From the NCBI RefSeq assembly GCF_905220415.1, contig NC_059546.1, positions 10,540,001 through 10,604,000 of the forward strand: a stretch of 64,000 nucleotides of DNA, read 5' to 3'. The position numbers and the translations under genes are program-made. This DNA comes from Colias croceus (taxonomy: Eukaryota; Arthropoda; Insecta; Lepidoptera; Pieridae). Of this stretch, positions 31,252 through 43,392 are shown piece after piece. Every line of letters begins with the position of its first letter. Positions within the stretch are counted from its first letter, which is position 1. The notes under the pieces are model-generated. The model saw only the letters and a program-made list of their open reading frames with translations. It had not been told where the DNA came from and searched no databases.

Positions 31252-31682
31252 TCTATACTTACAATAAATAAAATCGTAGGAACGTCAAAACTCTACATTG
31301 AGTTTTTAAGCTATTGCATAGCTTCTATCGCGGACCTTGAGCGCGGGGACCGAATCGAGAAATTCCGTAACGAAAAAACCTCACGCTCGCCACTCCGACG
31401 GGCGGAGGTGTGGCTTGAAGGCATGCAATAGCTTTACCGCGGCAGTACCCGAGTGTCACACGTCGTTATATTTTTTTTCTATAATACTTGGGAGGTGATC
31501 TACAATCGATATCGAAGCCAAACGTATAGTTTTTAGAATTTTTGACTGTTTATCTGTTTTTATGTCTAGACTAAAGTCAAAAAGTACTGCGTAGATTTAC
31601 TTCTTGCGTGAATATTACTTACAGGTCGGGTCAACATATAGGTAGCAGGAGCAACGCGGGTAAAACCGTGGGGAAACGCTAG
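31252..31682 (+). mobile_element. Helitron-like family A with GC-rich insert
   Basis: Starts TCTATACTTACAATAAATAA; ends GGTAAAACCGTGGGGAAACG-CTAG-T as adjoining blocks. Comparison with the 193 copy shows about 160 bp of unrelated GC-rich DNA inserted after CTCTACATTGAGTTTTT. Confidence 0.6.
31308..31466. mobile_element. GC-rich insertion with 14/15-bp inverted repeat
   Basis: AAGCTATTGCATAGC (31308-31322) mirrors GCATGCAATAGCTTT (31421-31435) with one mismatch. Between them lies CpG-rich DNA (CGGACCTTGAGCGCGGGGAC; CTCCGACGGGCGGAGGTGTG), followed by ACCGCGGCAGTACCCGAGTG. Class unknown. The preserved, compositionally alien interior is unusual for an old element. Confidence 0.5.
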
Positions 31683-34004
31683 TTATAATATATAAATTTA
31701 AAATAGATACAAGGCAAATGAAATAATTAACTTTTGCGACTTAAAAATATGCTTAAATACAATAAAGCTTCTTTGAACAAAAAGCTATGATCAAAGAGAA
31801 ATGTACAGAGGTATTCGTAAAGTTCTTAGAGAAGTTTTGCCTTTGTGATTCAAAAAATATAATACTTAATACAATTAATGGAATCTTAGATTATTCAATT
31901 TTATAATCTGAAAGTGGGAGGAATAATTGGAATAATTTTCTAAACTTATAGGTACTAACTAGGTTTCAGCTGTATGTTTGAACGGTCCTGGATTCGATTC
32001 CTGGTGAAAGTATTGAAAGCACAGATGCTATTTATATCTAGTAGTGGTAAAGAAACATGAAAATTTCATGTCTGTTTTATTAAAGCAATAATAGCGAATA
32101 TTATTCACTAGAAAAATGGTTTTATTACCTAGGTACAATAACTTATGTTCAACAATAAACGTCGATTTAATAATTTATAATTTATTTATCTCATGTCCAA
32201 GAAAATAAAATTAATAAAGATTCAATAAAATAAATTACACATTATAGCAAACCGAAGTAAAATGTAGGAAATAATTAAAATCTAGAGACTTCAATTGAAA
32301 AGCGTAGCCTTTATCCATTATAACTGTATCTGTAACGGACGTCGAGTTCCATTTAACTATAGTTTATTAAATTAAGATGTTGCAGGCGGTTTTGTTTTTT
32401 ATTATTCTTTACGTCTTCAGAAAAGCAACGGATTTTAATTTTGTTTATAGTTTATTTATTTCATTGTAATAATTAGATATATTATTTTCATTGTATCTAA
32501 AATAAAGATATCAAATAGGGACCTTTTTTACATATGAAGTAAAAAAAAAGCAAAATATTAATTAGTAGTTGTAATTATTCAAATTTCGAACCGTTTTTTT
32601 AATCTGATTCCTAAACGAACGATTATTTGAATTTCGAATAATTTATTCAACAGCTATTAATTTAATTTGCACTCAAAAACGTTAAATAACACAAAGGACA
32701 GACAAATTGAATTAATGCACGCGACCGTGTCGTGGTTTTAATTATCTGTGTAAATATGGGACCTCTTTATTGAGTTATACGCGGGAATTGCTTAATTTAG
32801 TGCCTAATTAACATTGGCTAATTCGTTTCGGGAATTTATTTTAAATCAGATATTTATTGTATGTAACTATTTGTATAATATTGGTCACACAATTATTTTA
32901 TAGAACTAATAGAGAATTAAAAACAGCGGTTTAAAAACAGAAAGCTCTACCTGTAAGGTTAGTTAGTGTTAGTTACATAAACAATAGTTTATCAAAAAAC
33001 AAGAAATGCATTTTGCCAACAACGGTCTAAAACAGCGACATTTTTTCATTTGTACTAGACACGTGTACGATTTTACCGCCAAAAATAGAATATAGAGACA
33101 AAAATCGTACGCTAGCGATTGTCATTTTGACATTTGACAGCAAAATGGCTTTGAACCTAAAGAATTGACAATTTAGCACGGCTATTGTTTGCCTAAGCGA
33201 ACCGAATAAATTATGTTTCTAAATTAGATTTTGAGAATGTAGATTAAATATTGATAAAATATCTTTAAAGCCAATGACTGAAATGAATGTTTAAACTTAT
33301 ATTCTTTACAACCTGAGGCCTAATTTTATTACCCATAATGAAGAGTAGATGTAGCATTTATCTATATTTTTCGCTTAATATATCTTTAAATTCTCCATTT
33401 TAAAAATTTTGTTCCATAACCATTCTAAGTAATACGATACACCCAACATTTGCATTCTTAATAACAAAGGAACAAGAGCTAAAACCACTTTACATAGCAT
33501 TTAAAATAATTCTAATACAGAACTTCTTAGTGAATTCTCCGTCTTGTTATAGAATTGTCGTCGTTCTTTGAGAGCAAGTCGCTATGAAATAAGTCCGCAA
33601 ATTGCGCAGACCTGCTTGCAGTACCGTGAATGTGGTTTTATGCATTCCGACTTTCAAATGACATAATTTAGTTTACTTTGTCCTGTCAATCGCGAAAGAA
33701 AATGTTCTTTGGTTTTTATAATTTAATGAGAGTTTCAAGCGGTTTGTACGGTTGTTTAATTAAAAAGTTGGTTATGTTAGTATGATAGTGTTTTCTTGTT
33801 GGATACTGGGAATAAAGGTTTATTATGTAATTTTGACAACATTAAACATCAAAGAAAACACGTATAAAATTATAAAGTGTCTGGCTAAAAATAGTCTTCA
33901 AATTGATAAATAACTATCTATTATTTTAAACGTAATGTAGAAATACTTATCCAAATTTGTTCGAATTTGTGACAGCGCTTCAAGTGTAATATAGAACGTA
34001 TCAT
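31683..34004. other. long stretch without gene or clear element
   Basis: Mostly AT-rich. GGATTCGATTCC near 31990 may be a SINE B-box trace. At 33070-33115 GTACGATTTT is mirrored by AAAATCGTAC, and GACATTTGACAGCAAAATGG follows. No exon-like segment was found. Confidence 0.35.
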
Positions 34005-34043
34005 CACAGTATTACAATATCTATATAATATTGTAATACTGTG
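34005..34043. repeat. perfect 16-bp hairpin
   Basis: CACAGTATTACAATAT (34005-34020) pairs exactly with 34028-34043 across CTATATA. The wider flanks CGTATCAT and CCGTATCAT are direct repeats on the two sides, suggesting a target duplication around a small MITE. Confidence 0.7.
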
Positions 34044-35581
34044 GTATCCCGTATCATCTAGGCTTTCATACCTACTTTCATAATAATGACATAAATTAGG
34101 ATCCTTTACCGCACGTAGCGTTTTAAACTTTTATCTCAAGCTCACGTTAAAATACGTGCGTTTAAAAGAGCATTAAAATTTCACAACGCTTTGCTCGTGT
34201 ACGTTTTGTGTCGTCATTAATGTTGAGTGCCACTTTATGAGCCTCTCAAATGATGCTCAAATGTCATGGAGTGGTTCGGATGACATTGTTTCGGGGTCTA
34301 GCTAATTGACAAGATTATCTAGACTAGATATTTTGGGATAGTCTTTGTGTAGAGTTAGGTAACTGTCTCTCAATATGATATGGCTCCTAATAATTACACT
34401 TTATTAATATTAATATTAGGTATGTGGTGTTGTATCCTTACTTATAGAAAGCACTGTTACAGAATATAAGCCATAACATGCCAAATAGTTAGATTAGGTA
34501 ATTTATTATGACAATAAAATCATTCAGATCAAAAGCAAAACTTTAAACAGTAGAGGACAGGCGAGGTCTGGAGCGGTACAAACAATTTACTAAAAAGTTT
34601 TAGATACGAGAAAAAATGTGAAAATGTTAGCAGATAAATAATCAGGTTTTTTTTTAATAATGGTAGAATAAAGTTTTTTATTTTAGTTTGTATAGGATTA
34701 ACAGTCGGGTGTAAAGTAATAATTAATCTAAAATTTCACAATGGCCGTTGCTTAATTATAAATTATATTTCTTTCTTAAATAGTTAATTTAATGGAAAAT
34801 ATATATTATCTTCCATATTCCATTATGCCACGCAATTTACTCAAAGCTCTTTGAGAATGTAATCGACCCTGTTCTGTGTAATCGACCGACCCAATTTGAA
34901 ACTTAATTATTTTTCAAAGACTTTCCATTTATTAATATTTTTACCTATTTCCATTAGTCGATTTGTTCGAGTTTCCAACAGATATATGTCAAAAATTTAT
35001 GTTACAAAATATATGATATAAAGACAACTTCTCCATGCTTGGTGTACAGAAAAATGCAAAATACTTACATTATTTGAGTTACCTATTATTAAATTGTGTT
35101 AAATTTAAGTTGTTAGATAGTAGATACTTTCTTTCAATATCCAATTATTTACAGTACTATTAGTATAGTATAGTATAATATTATTTCAAATCCATACTTC
35201 CGTATATAATAAATTAATACCAATTTTAAGAACCTCAGCGAAGTGAAGTGAAGTCGCTTGAGACTTGAAAATGGCTTAATCACAGTAATTGTTCTCTATA
35301 AAGAAGTCCATTGAGAGTAGGGACGAACCACAGACGTTGGGTTTTGTGGTCTTCAGCTTCTATTAAGAGGAACCGTGATTATAAGTTATTTATAACTGAA
35401 AGATATTCCGGAATTATAGATATACATTCTATATATCCGATATAGTTAAATGTATGTTATATAATATAGTTACATGCAATGATTTAACTAGAGATTTATA
35501 ATTGTTAATACATTGTGTGGAAATGATAGTAATTTGTATCGTAATTTAACATTATAATATTAAGTAGGTTTACAAGTCTAT
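34044..35581. other. AT-rich stretch, nothing recognised
   Basis: No open frame of 60 codons and no structured repeat. A GAAGTGAAGTGAAGTCG run lies near 35236. Confidence 0.4.
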
Positions 35582-35838
35582 ATAACTGCGTTAAAAACAA
35601 CCGACTTCAAACTTGCACTTGCAACATTTACAAATACAGACAAAAATGCTCATAAAATAAAAACTACTGGGCCTATCCGAATAAAATTTTTATGGGACCA
35701 ATTTGACACCATCCCGCATCGAACAAAAAAAGAATCACGTAAATCGGTTCAGAAACCTCGAAGTAATCGGTGTACATACATAAAAAAACATACCGGCCGA
35801 ATTGATAACCTCCTCCTTTTTTTGAAGTCGGTTAAAAA
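35582..35838 (+). mobile_element. M3 MITE, plus orientation
   Basis: AACCGACTTCAAA near the left end is inverted as TTTGAAGTCGGTT at the right end. The interior has CCTATCCGAATAAAATTTTT and GAATCACGTAAATCGGTTCA. It is nearly identical to the copy at 41302 in the opposite direction, including the outer ATAACTGCGTTAAAAACAA. Confidence 0.75.
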
Positions 35839-36280
35839 TAACTTTACCACGTTCTATATCTTATTCTGCAAAATGTGTTTTCACGATGAAGAGACGAATG
35901 GCTGGACTGTATCTTTATTAATTTTCTTATGTTAAGTAAGTATATTAAAGTTTTATTCATTAAATAATTAATTACCAGTAGCTTATTCAAAGCTTCTGAC
36001 CTCAATTAAAATATAGGAGAGAAGACGAGCGTGCAAAAATGTATCTATAGAAGTAGAGAGTATGGAATTTTCTTACGTATAATTACCGGCATAGCAACTG
36101 ATTCAATTGATACAGACTAGTAAATCTTTAAAAAATCAATTCAAGATATTTAAGAATTTAAGATGTAATTTTTTGTAGACATAATAATATGTTCCGTGGT
36201 ATATTATGCACTCATATGGGGTTCTGTATTGCATTATGAATAAATATGGATTAAAGATGATGATTTTAAGTATCTTTTTT

Positions 36281-36406
36281 GTTTTCATCCGAACCGCGAG
36301 GGACTGAAACATGCTTCCTGAATCTGTGTTCCCCGACGAGTACAATATGGGGGTCTTCAAGCGTAGAGTGAACAGGTACCTTCTAGGGAAGCGCGTTCCA
36401 TCTTAG
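36281..36406 (+). pseudogene. non-LTR retrotransposon ORF2 C-terminus, dead
   Basis: Reads RTARD, a stop, then NMLPESVFPDEYNMGVFKRR and a VNRYLLGKRVPS ending at TAG (36404-36406). The pattern W-N-x-L-P-x-S-V-F-P followed by a basic 'FKRRVNRYLLG' tail is typical of the extreme C-terminus of CR1/Jockey-type LINE polymerases. Here the conserved Trp codon is TGA (TGG to TGA), so the copy is inactivated. Everything upstream, including the reverse transcriptase, is missing, as expected of a 5'-truncated insertion. The overlapping minus-strand open frame (36136-36360) is a shadow. Confidence 0.7.
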
Positions 36407-36472
36407 ACCACATCTCAGCTTAACATCAGGCGAGATTGTGGTCAAGCGCTTCCCTATCATCAATAAAAAAAA
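36387..36472 (+). mobile_element. LINE 3' UTR stem-loop and A-rich end
   Basis: AGGGAAGCGC (36387-36396) mirrors GCGCTTCCCT (from 36446), and inside it GACCACA mirrors TGTGGTC, giving a two-tier stem-loop. The element then ends CATCAATAAAAAAAA. Some LINEs require a 3' stem-loop for recognition by their own reverse transcriptase; that role here is inferred. Confidence 0.55.
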
Positions 36473-36780
36473 TCTATCATTAAACCTTGAACTTGTAATA
36501 AAGCTACAACAGAATCAGGCTACCATAACAATAAATCTGTTGTGTCAATTTTGATATCCATTTCTAGACTAAAATTAATTAACCTATATATTCCTGAATG
36601 ATATTGATGGATAAGAACATAGAATATTCACTCATAGAGGCTTGTGCGTGATCACCTTGCTAATGAAATGTTTTATAATAATAATATTATCGTTACCGTT
36701 CGTATTACTGAATGTTAATCTTAATCTTGTGATATACATATAAATTGTAACAGTTATGTAAGGTTATATAGATTTTCTTA

Positions 36781-36844
36781 TCTATACTTAATATATAATA
36801 TTATAAAGCTTACGCTTGGCTCTACATGCGATCTGATTACTTTT
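36781..36844 (+). mobile_element. Helitron-like 5' end fused to fold-back arm
   Basis: A then TCTATACTTAATATATAATA TTATAAAGC is a family B 5' end. At about 36812 it switches directly to GCTTGGCTCTACATGCGATC, a segment of the arm of the fold-back at 8977. The remainder of both elements is absent. Confidence 0.45.
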
Positions 36845-36961
36845 CAGACTGTAGCCTGTTAGCTAAGGTTAGTTAGGAAAATTTTACACAAATATTAATA
36901 ATGTATTTATTGCATACTTCCTTTACATTCCTTATCACACATTACACAAAACATACGCTAA

Positions 36962-37110
36962 ATTTATTTTTTATTTATTTATTATACTTTATTGCATTGA
37001 AAATACATAAATACATATAACAAAGACAAGACTACAGAAACAGCAAAGGGCGGCCTTATCGCTAGGTAGCGATCTCTACCAGGCAACCCAACAGTCAGAG
37101 GAAATATAAC
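36962..37110 (-). mobile_element. LINE 3' end, minus strand
   Basis: On the minus strand: GTTGCCTGGTAGAGATCGCT, AGCGATAAGGCCGCCCTTTG, then GCAATAAAGTATAATAAATA AATAA. The polyadenylation signal and AAT-type tail show a retroposon 3' terminus. It matches the 39235 copy. Only the 3' UTR is present. Confidence 0.6.
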
Positions 37111-39034
37111 AATATGATGTGGGTGAGCAAAAATAAGGCAATACTAACACATTGAAAAATGTACAAAAATACATCTACTTCATGCAATATAATTTATTCT
37201 CAACATGTACAATATCTAAATATTAAAAGCAATACATTGTTACATAAAGTGCGGTTCAATTTTATACAAATAATAAAATGAAAATGTACCGGCTCGTAAA
37301 AATATTTGAAAGTGTGTAGTGAGATGGGCGATGAATTTTAATATACTTGTTTCACTTGTTTTAAAAGTGTAAGCTTCACAGTTTATGGACAATTTTAGAT
37401 CTACTTTACTGTAAACTATAAAATTTAACATCGCAAGACGAACTTCCATCACTTTTTAAAGTTTTGTTTATTGCTACGCGATTTTAACTTACAATTAAAT
37501 TACTCTTTTGTATAGTATTAGAAATTAATTTTAGTTTTGCATAATCGAAATATTCAGCCAATTATCTGTATATTAAATAGGTCGTGCTTGAAACTCGTTA
37601 AATTTTCAATAATATTTAAAATTAATAGCCTAAAAAATAGCTCTTCCTCCATATCTGTATCTATGATATTAAAAAGAGCAGAGATGAATTAACTTTATAG
37701 ATAAACTCTACCCTTATATACTCCCCACCCTATAAATTCAAAAACGAATGCACAAATATTCATTCATTTATACCAGTAGAAGGAATAGATAGCGTTATTC
37801 TGGAATTTCAAAGACTTGTTTTACTTTATACCCCTCTTCAAACCAAGCAGAGTCAGCATACCTACTTAGTAACAAATAAACTTCAACAATGCTCTTTTAA
37901 ACACTCCTATAATTTAAGACCAATTTATTTCTAGCACGGAATTAATAAAGATTTGCGATCTAAATACAATTGAATACAATCAACGCGCGTAATTATTCCA
38001 CTAAGCGGAAATGTAATTATAGCTTCATTGTAAGCTGTAAATTTTAATTAGCAAGGAATACAAAACAATGTATTTTTTAATTATTGAATTAACACTTGAA
38101 TTACGCGCGTTTCTGACATAATGTTAAGTAGTCTGTCATGTAAAATAATTTATCTATTGTAATAGAAGTAGTCGATGACCACGAAATCCTTTGCGTTTTG
38201 AGATTTTAGCCGCTTTTGCAAATTATAAGCAAACATAGTGGATACCTACTATTACGACTCTGAAAGTGAGAGATCTGTAAAATTTGTCTAGGCGTTTTTT
38301 TTTTACTTTTTTAATCACTATAGGAAGTAGCAGAAATCTAGCATAAGTTTTATTAATAGCTGAATATCATCAAATTAAAAAAAAACACTCTAACACAAAA
38401 TAATATACGTATATCTTATTAGTTTTTTTTTAGAAAACCGCTCTTTTACGTCGGGGTTCAGCAACAAACAGAAGCCTAAATATTTAACACAACATAAACA
38501 GCTTAATGCTGAGCTGAAATCCGATCGCCATTAAAGCCGTGGCGTCACAGATAATAAAAAATTGAGCAAATAAATCGTGATCCGATTAAAATGGCGTATT
38601 CATTTTTCACACTAGCATAATCCTGTTATCGTGTGACGTTGACGTTCATTTTGCCGCCTTTTTTGATAGACAATGTAAATTTTTGGTTTTAGAATGTTTT
38701 ATGACCTATTGGAAAAGTGTGTGTTTATCTGAGGCATTTTTATTTAACAGTATAGCAGTTGGCTTTATTAGTTTAATCGTTGATTTAATTACTATAGAAA
38801 ACTCTTTAAGGATTTCTATCAACATTAAGTATACTTTTTCTTGTAATTTTATAAAGGTTTTTAAATTTTTACTTAAAGGTCCGACGAGGAAATTAGGCTA
38901 AGACCGGACTCTGATATTAAATTGTAATTAGATTTTTAAAAAAAGAATCTCTACTGTGTCACACTCTGTCCTAAGAAAATTACAATTTAATACTTATCTG
39001 GTAAACAATTTTCTTTTATTTTGTAACAGATTAA
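37111..39034. other. AT-rich stretch, no gene called
   Basis: Open frames at 37240-37452 (minus) and 38683-38901 (plus) show no domain, repeat or splice context. The plus one is hydrophobic, as AT-rich frames tend to be. Not annotated as genes. Confidence 0.4.
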
Positions 39035-39122
39035 GGGCCGGTTTCAGCACTTTGTGATAATGTCACTGATAGCCTATTTAACCCTTTTCTCTCTTGATAT
39101 TTTCTAGCTGTGAAACTGGCCC
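39035..39122. mobile_element. 88-bp short TIR element
   Basis: GGGCCGGTTTCAGC at the left and, inverted, GGGCCAGTTTCACAGC at the right. No clear target duplication (ATTAA left, GAATT right). It could be a deletion derivative of a Harbinger-like MITE. Confidence 0.45.
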
Positions 39123-39234
39123 GAATTTCTGCAATTCTTATTTAAAACGAGATTAATCTTTGATATCATGTTTATACTTACTTGTATTTCATAAGAGATA
39201 CAGTTTGTAAGTTTAGAAGTTTATTTCTAGGAAA

Positions 39235-39375
39235 TAACAAACAAACAAAAATTCCTTAATGTACACAACAGAAAATTACAAATGATAATACGCAATAAGT
39301 TAAAGAGCACAACAGGCGGTCTTATCGCTCAAACAGTGATCTCTTCCAGACAAGGAGACACAGTGTATTATTAAC
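39235..39375 (-). mobile_element. LINE 3' end, second decayed copy
   Basis: CAGGCGGTCTTATCGCTCAA and CAGTGATCTCTTCCAGACAA correspond to the 36962 copy but are more diverged, and the AATAAA signal is not preserved. Confidence 0.5.
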
Positions 39376-41301
39376 CTCTAGACAACTAAAAAAAATTGAC
39401 CAGTAGAGAGCCACATTATTTCCGAGTTATGTACATTTTTATCGTATCTTTTTCCTAGATCTGTCTATGACAGAGGCAGCTTGTGAAATAATAAATATAT
39501 TCAAGCAACAATAAATAAATATAAACTATTATTATTAGTACTTATAAACTATTATCGAGGTGTCACTGTCTAGTTCAGAAGCTGTCAGAAACACGATATT
39601 TGCTATCATATGAGTATCAAATGCGTAAATGTGCCTCCGAGTTTTGAGTGTGTGTTGTTTATGGTAATATTATTTATTGTTTCAATATGTAAGTTTTGAT
39701 AATGAAATATGAATGAAGGTTACTTATATTGCTCTTATGTACCCATTTTTTATTTTTTATTATTTCTTCTCGTAGGTAGAGCGTTATTTACGTATTTGTA
39801 CTATAAAGTTCTGTAGAATTTGTGGACAAAATAAATATTTAACTAAAAGGGCAGAAGAACAATCAAATAAAATGATAGTCGTAATGTTAGCGTGAAGAAG
39901 ATAGACAGACCGGGTTACTTTCGCATTTAAAATTTATAAGACCTATTAGTAGATAGTAAAGTATGGATTCACAAGGTTTACATGAAATAAATCAAATGAT
40001 TTCCACAATATATTAAAATTATCCTTCAGATACTATAGGTGAAACGAGGCAAATATACATAATATGACAGCAAGCGTTCCTCACATAATTTCAATGATCA
40101 AATTTCCAACTCTTCAATCTCACATCGCCGTTTGATATATTGCCACAAATTGCGATATTTTGTGTACATTAGTGGGGTAACACACGCTACTGCTGGCTTG
40201 ACACACTTGCTTGAATAAACACTATCAACTCATTTGTTGGACCGGAAAATGGAGTCGTTTATAAAGTAATTTAATTCATCTTTTTGTTATTCGTTTGTTC
40301 TATAGATAAATAGATGCACATTATTTAAATATTTTGGATTATCATTAATTTAAATTATCTTCAAAAATAATAGTTTCTATATATTCGAACTTTTTATCTC
40401 CCTGTAAGTATAGTACATTTTACTTTAGATATTTCTATGAAATAATTTGGTCTTCACATCTGCTAGTTGTTTCAAGCATCTTAATTTTAATTCACTTATT
40501 TCATTTTCACTCAAGCAGCCAGTTGCAAAGTAAATCGAATTTAACGTTAATAATCAAACTAGAGAATTCAAAATATTCGTTTCACAAATACCATAATTTA
40601 AAGTCTACACTATGTTTTACTTTTTCAATTCGAGCTCAAGTAAGCTTGTCAATCTTCCCTGCCGTGTGTACACATCTTCGAAGCACGATACGCAGCGCCG
40701 TCCCTGTAATGAGATCAATTTATTTTCCATCGATATTTCCTAACTGAATGATTCTCGCAGCCCTGAACAATAATCAGATTAATCTGTGAAAAATATAACG
40801 TTTTGGTATTTTCAGGGTCTTGACTTGAATAATTTGATGACTAAATTGAATTTAGATTTATAAATAGGCTTAAGGAAGGATCTTAAAAGTATGAGGTGTT
40901 TTATTTTTGATTTACCTATCCCTGTAGTAGTATTTTTAGCAACGTATTTTTACGTGTAAATACATGTCACGTAAATATAATAATAATATCTATGTTATAT
41001 GGTATATAAATGTTGTGAACCTACTTATTAATTTCAAGTGAAGTTATAAAATGATTTAAATGTTGTGTAAGTACTCAAAAGATGCAATAGTTCGGAATTG
41101 CCTTTTAATATTATCGACTTTTTCATAAAATTATCGATCAGTTAGAGTTCTAGTTTTATCTATGAGTAATACGAATCATTTTCTGTATCCCATTGCAATT
41201 TAGTACCTCTCTTTTCCCCTCGAGTATTAATTATAGGCAAGTGCAGTGGTTATGATAAATATAAGGTTTCAATCGTTTTATATAATATAATATAAAATTG
41301 A
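39376..41301. other. AT-rich stretch, no gene called
   Basis: The plus-strand open frame 40523-40747 has no recognisable feature. 40090-40260 and 40640-40760 are slightly less AT-rich and seem non-repetitive. Confidence 0.4.
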
Positions 41302-41571
41302 TGTTTATTAACCGACTTCAAAAAAAAGGAGGAGGTTATCAATTCGGCCGGTATGTTTTTTTTTTATGTATATACACCGATTACTCCAAGGTTTCTGAAC
41401 CGATTTACGTGATTCTTTTTTTGTTCGATGCGGGATGGTGTCGAATTGGTCCCATAAAAATTTTATTCGGATAGGCCCAGTAGTTTTTATTTTATGAGCA
41501 TTTTTGTCTGTAGGTATTTGTGAATTTTGCAAGTGCAAGTTTGAAGTCGGTTGTTTTTAACGCAGTTATCA
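41302..41571 (-). mobile_element. M3 MITE, minus orientation
   Basis: ACCGACTTCAAAAAAAAGGA at the left edge and TTTGAAGTCGGTTGTTTTTA at the right. The minus-strand open frame 41308-41538 covers most of it. The same peptide-like text can be partly read from the 35582 copy, but that simply reflects shared MITE sequence. Confidence 0.75.
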
Positions 41572-43339
41572 CTTGTTTCCCAATAATAATATGATAATTG
41601 TATCAAGCTCAAGGTATTTTTATTATGGCTTTGCAGCTTGAAATACTACAAAATGACTTGGCTTTAGCCTTTATGTTTATAATAAATAATTTGCGATAAT
41701 TCATCAAAATGATTGATAAGTTGGTATGTTAAGCCTACCCTTCCACAAGGGTCGGTCAGCATAATCCTCCCTTAAAATTTAAAGTGTTTTGTTTAGGGCT
41801 GCAAAGGTGAACTTGTTGTCTCTGGGGAACCAAGTGCTTTAGGTAAATAAGCTTTTTGTTAAATCACGAAGATTTGTTTTTCGTTCAGCCATGAAGATTT
41901 TCACCTTTTTCCTTTTGAATTCTATATGCAATTGTGTAGTTAAAATATATCGTGTTCAATTTTGGGGGGAAATTAAAAAAGATATAACTTCACACTTCCT
42001 TGTATTCGAAACATCAGGCTAAATAATACATACAAAAAACCTAAACGTTTATAAATTTATTAAAAAAGGTTCGTTTAATCTGTTATAGTTTTATTAATCC
42101 TTCGTGTATTTTTAAATGCAAGTAGAAAATTATGTTATTTTTTGTTAATATTGCAAAAATTCTAAAACATTTTACGCTGTCTTATAATAAAATGGAATTT
42201 ATTCATTATGTAACAGAAATGGCCAGTAAATTCTTTATTAAATACTAACTGCTTAATTAAGTAAGTTTGTCCAGATTAATGTGGGGAACTTTTTTGATAA
42301 TTGGCGCTTTACTTTCATAGGTACATCGACCCTTTGCTGGTGATATATTAGCTCCAAAGAGGCTCTTTATTACATACTAGCTTCTCGCCCCGACATGTCT
42401 CTTCAGAATAATGTGGCTTTACTGGTGATAAAACAAAACATAAGTGGATAAGAAGTGTGTAAGATTGTTCAATAGAAACAGAAGAATAAACATTTTAACT
42501 ATATGAATATTTTTTTTAAATCGAAAGCAGCCTGAATTTTATTTATTCCCATAAACTACTGACCTCTTTATTGAACTACAGTATGTATCACTATAATCTA
42601 TTTAAACAATAATATATAACAAAGAGAGGCAGAGAGGAAAATTAATTTAAAAGCATGCACAACAAGGCCAAAAGCAATCTCAGATTTAAACCCAAAACTT
42701 TCTTGTTTATGTCTCTTTTACTTCTGATGAATTATTATCACCACACATTTTAGACGCTGCTTTGTATACAACATAAACAGCATGTCATACAACAAGTTCC
42801 AGTCTATATTTAAGTTAAAATGTTCAGGGTTTTATTAAAAAAAAACAAAAGATTCCATTCAAGTTTATTGACCTAAATTAATTCCACACATAAATGTCAA
42901 TTAAGTACCATCCCAAGTTATATATCTTAACTGTTAAATTAAACGCATAAATTAAGCACAATTTGGCAAAGTGCATAATTGTAAAGTAAGTTAAAGTTAG
43001 CCAAGTGATATTTTAGCCTGGCAAGTTAGAACAATGGCTAAGTTGTTAGTGGTCGCTTACATAAACAGAAAACTTTGTTAATTTCGACATTTATTGGCTT
43101 AAACTTGTTACAGGTCTAACTTATTGTCTGTAGTTGGTTGTATTGTTGATTGTTATACATTCTGGAACTTTCTTCGCAATATGTTATAAACGATAACAGA
43201 AATCTATGGACTACAAGTACGTATTAACTTATAATATTAGACTATAATTTGGTCTGTTTGTTGTAGGTAAATTGTGATAATCATCTAAAACATTGTAATT
43301 TTAAAAGACTTAAAGTTTATTCATTAAAATATCATAGTA
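41572..43339. other. AT-rich stretch, nothing recognised
   Basis: CCTACCCTTCCACAAGGGTC near 41742 contains a short dyad (CCCTT/AAGGG) and may be a repeat trace. Otherwise empty. Confidence 0.35.
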
Positions 43340-43371
43340 CCAAGCGTCCGAAGCCGCGCGCGGAAAGCTAG
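43340..43371 (+). mobile_element. Helitron-like 3' end fragment
   Basis: CCGAAGCCGCGCGCGGAAAG then CTAG-T (43368-43372). Only about 30 bp remain, just upstream of the LINE 3' end. Confidence 0.45.
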
Positions 43372-43392
43372 TATTATAATGCGCAAATATTA

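Noticed and set aside
31980..32010. Possible tRNA-like B-box GGATTCGATTCC
   Set aside because: No A-box, acceptor stem or SINE body could be found around it.
33000..33200. Possible fold-back around GTACGATTTT / AAAATCGTAC
   Set aside because: Only 10 bp pair and no element boundaries or flanking duplication are visible.
41308..41538. 76-codon minus-strand open frame
   Set aside because: It is M3 MITE sequence; the same text occurs as non-coding repeat at 35582.
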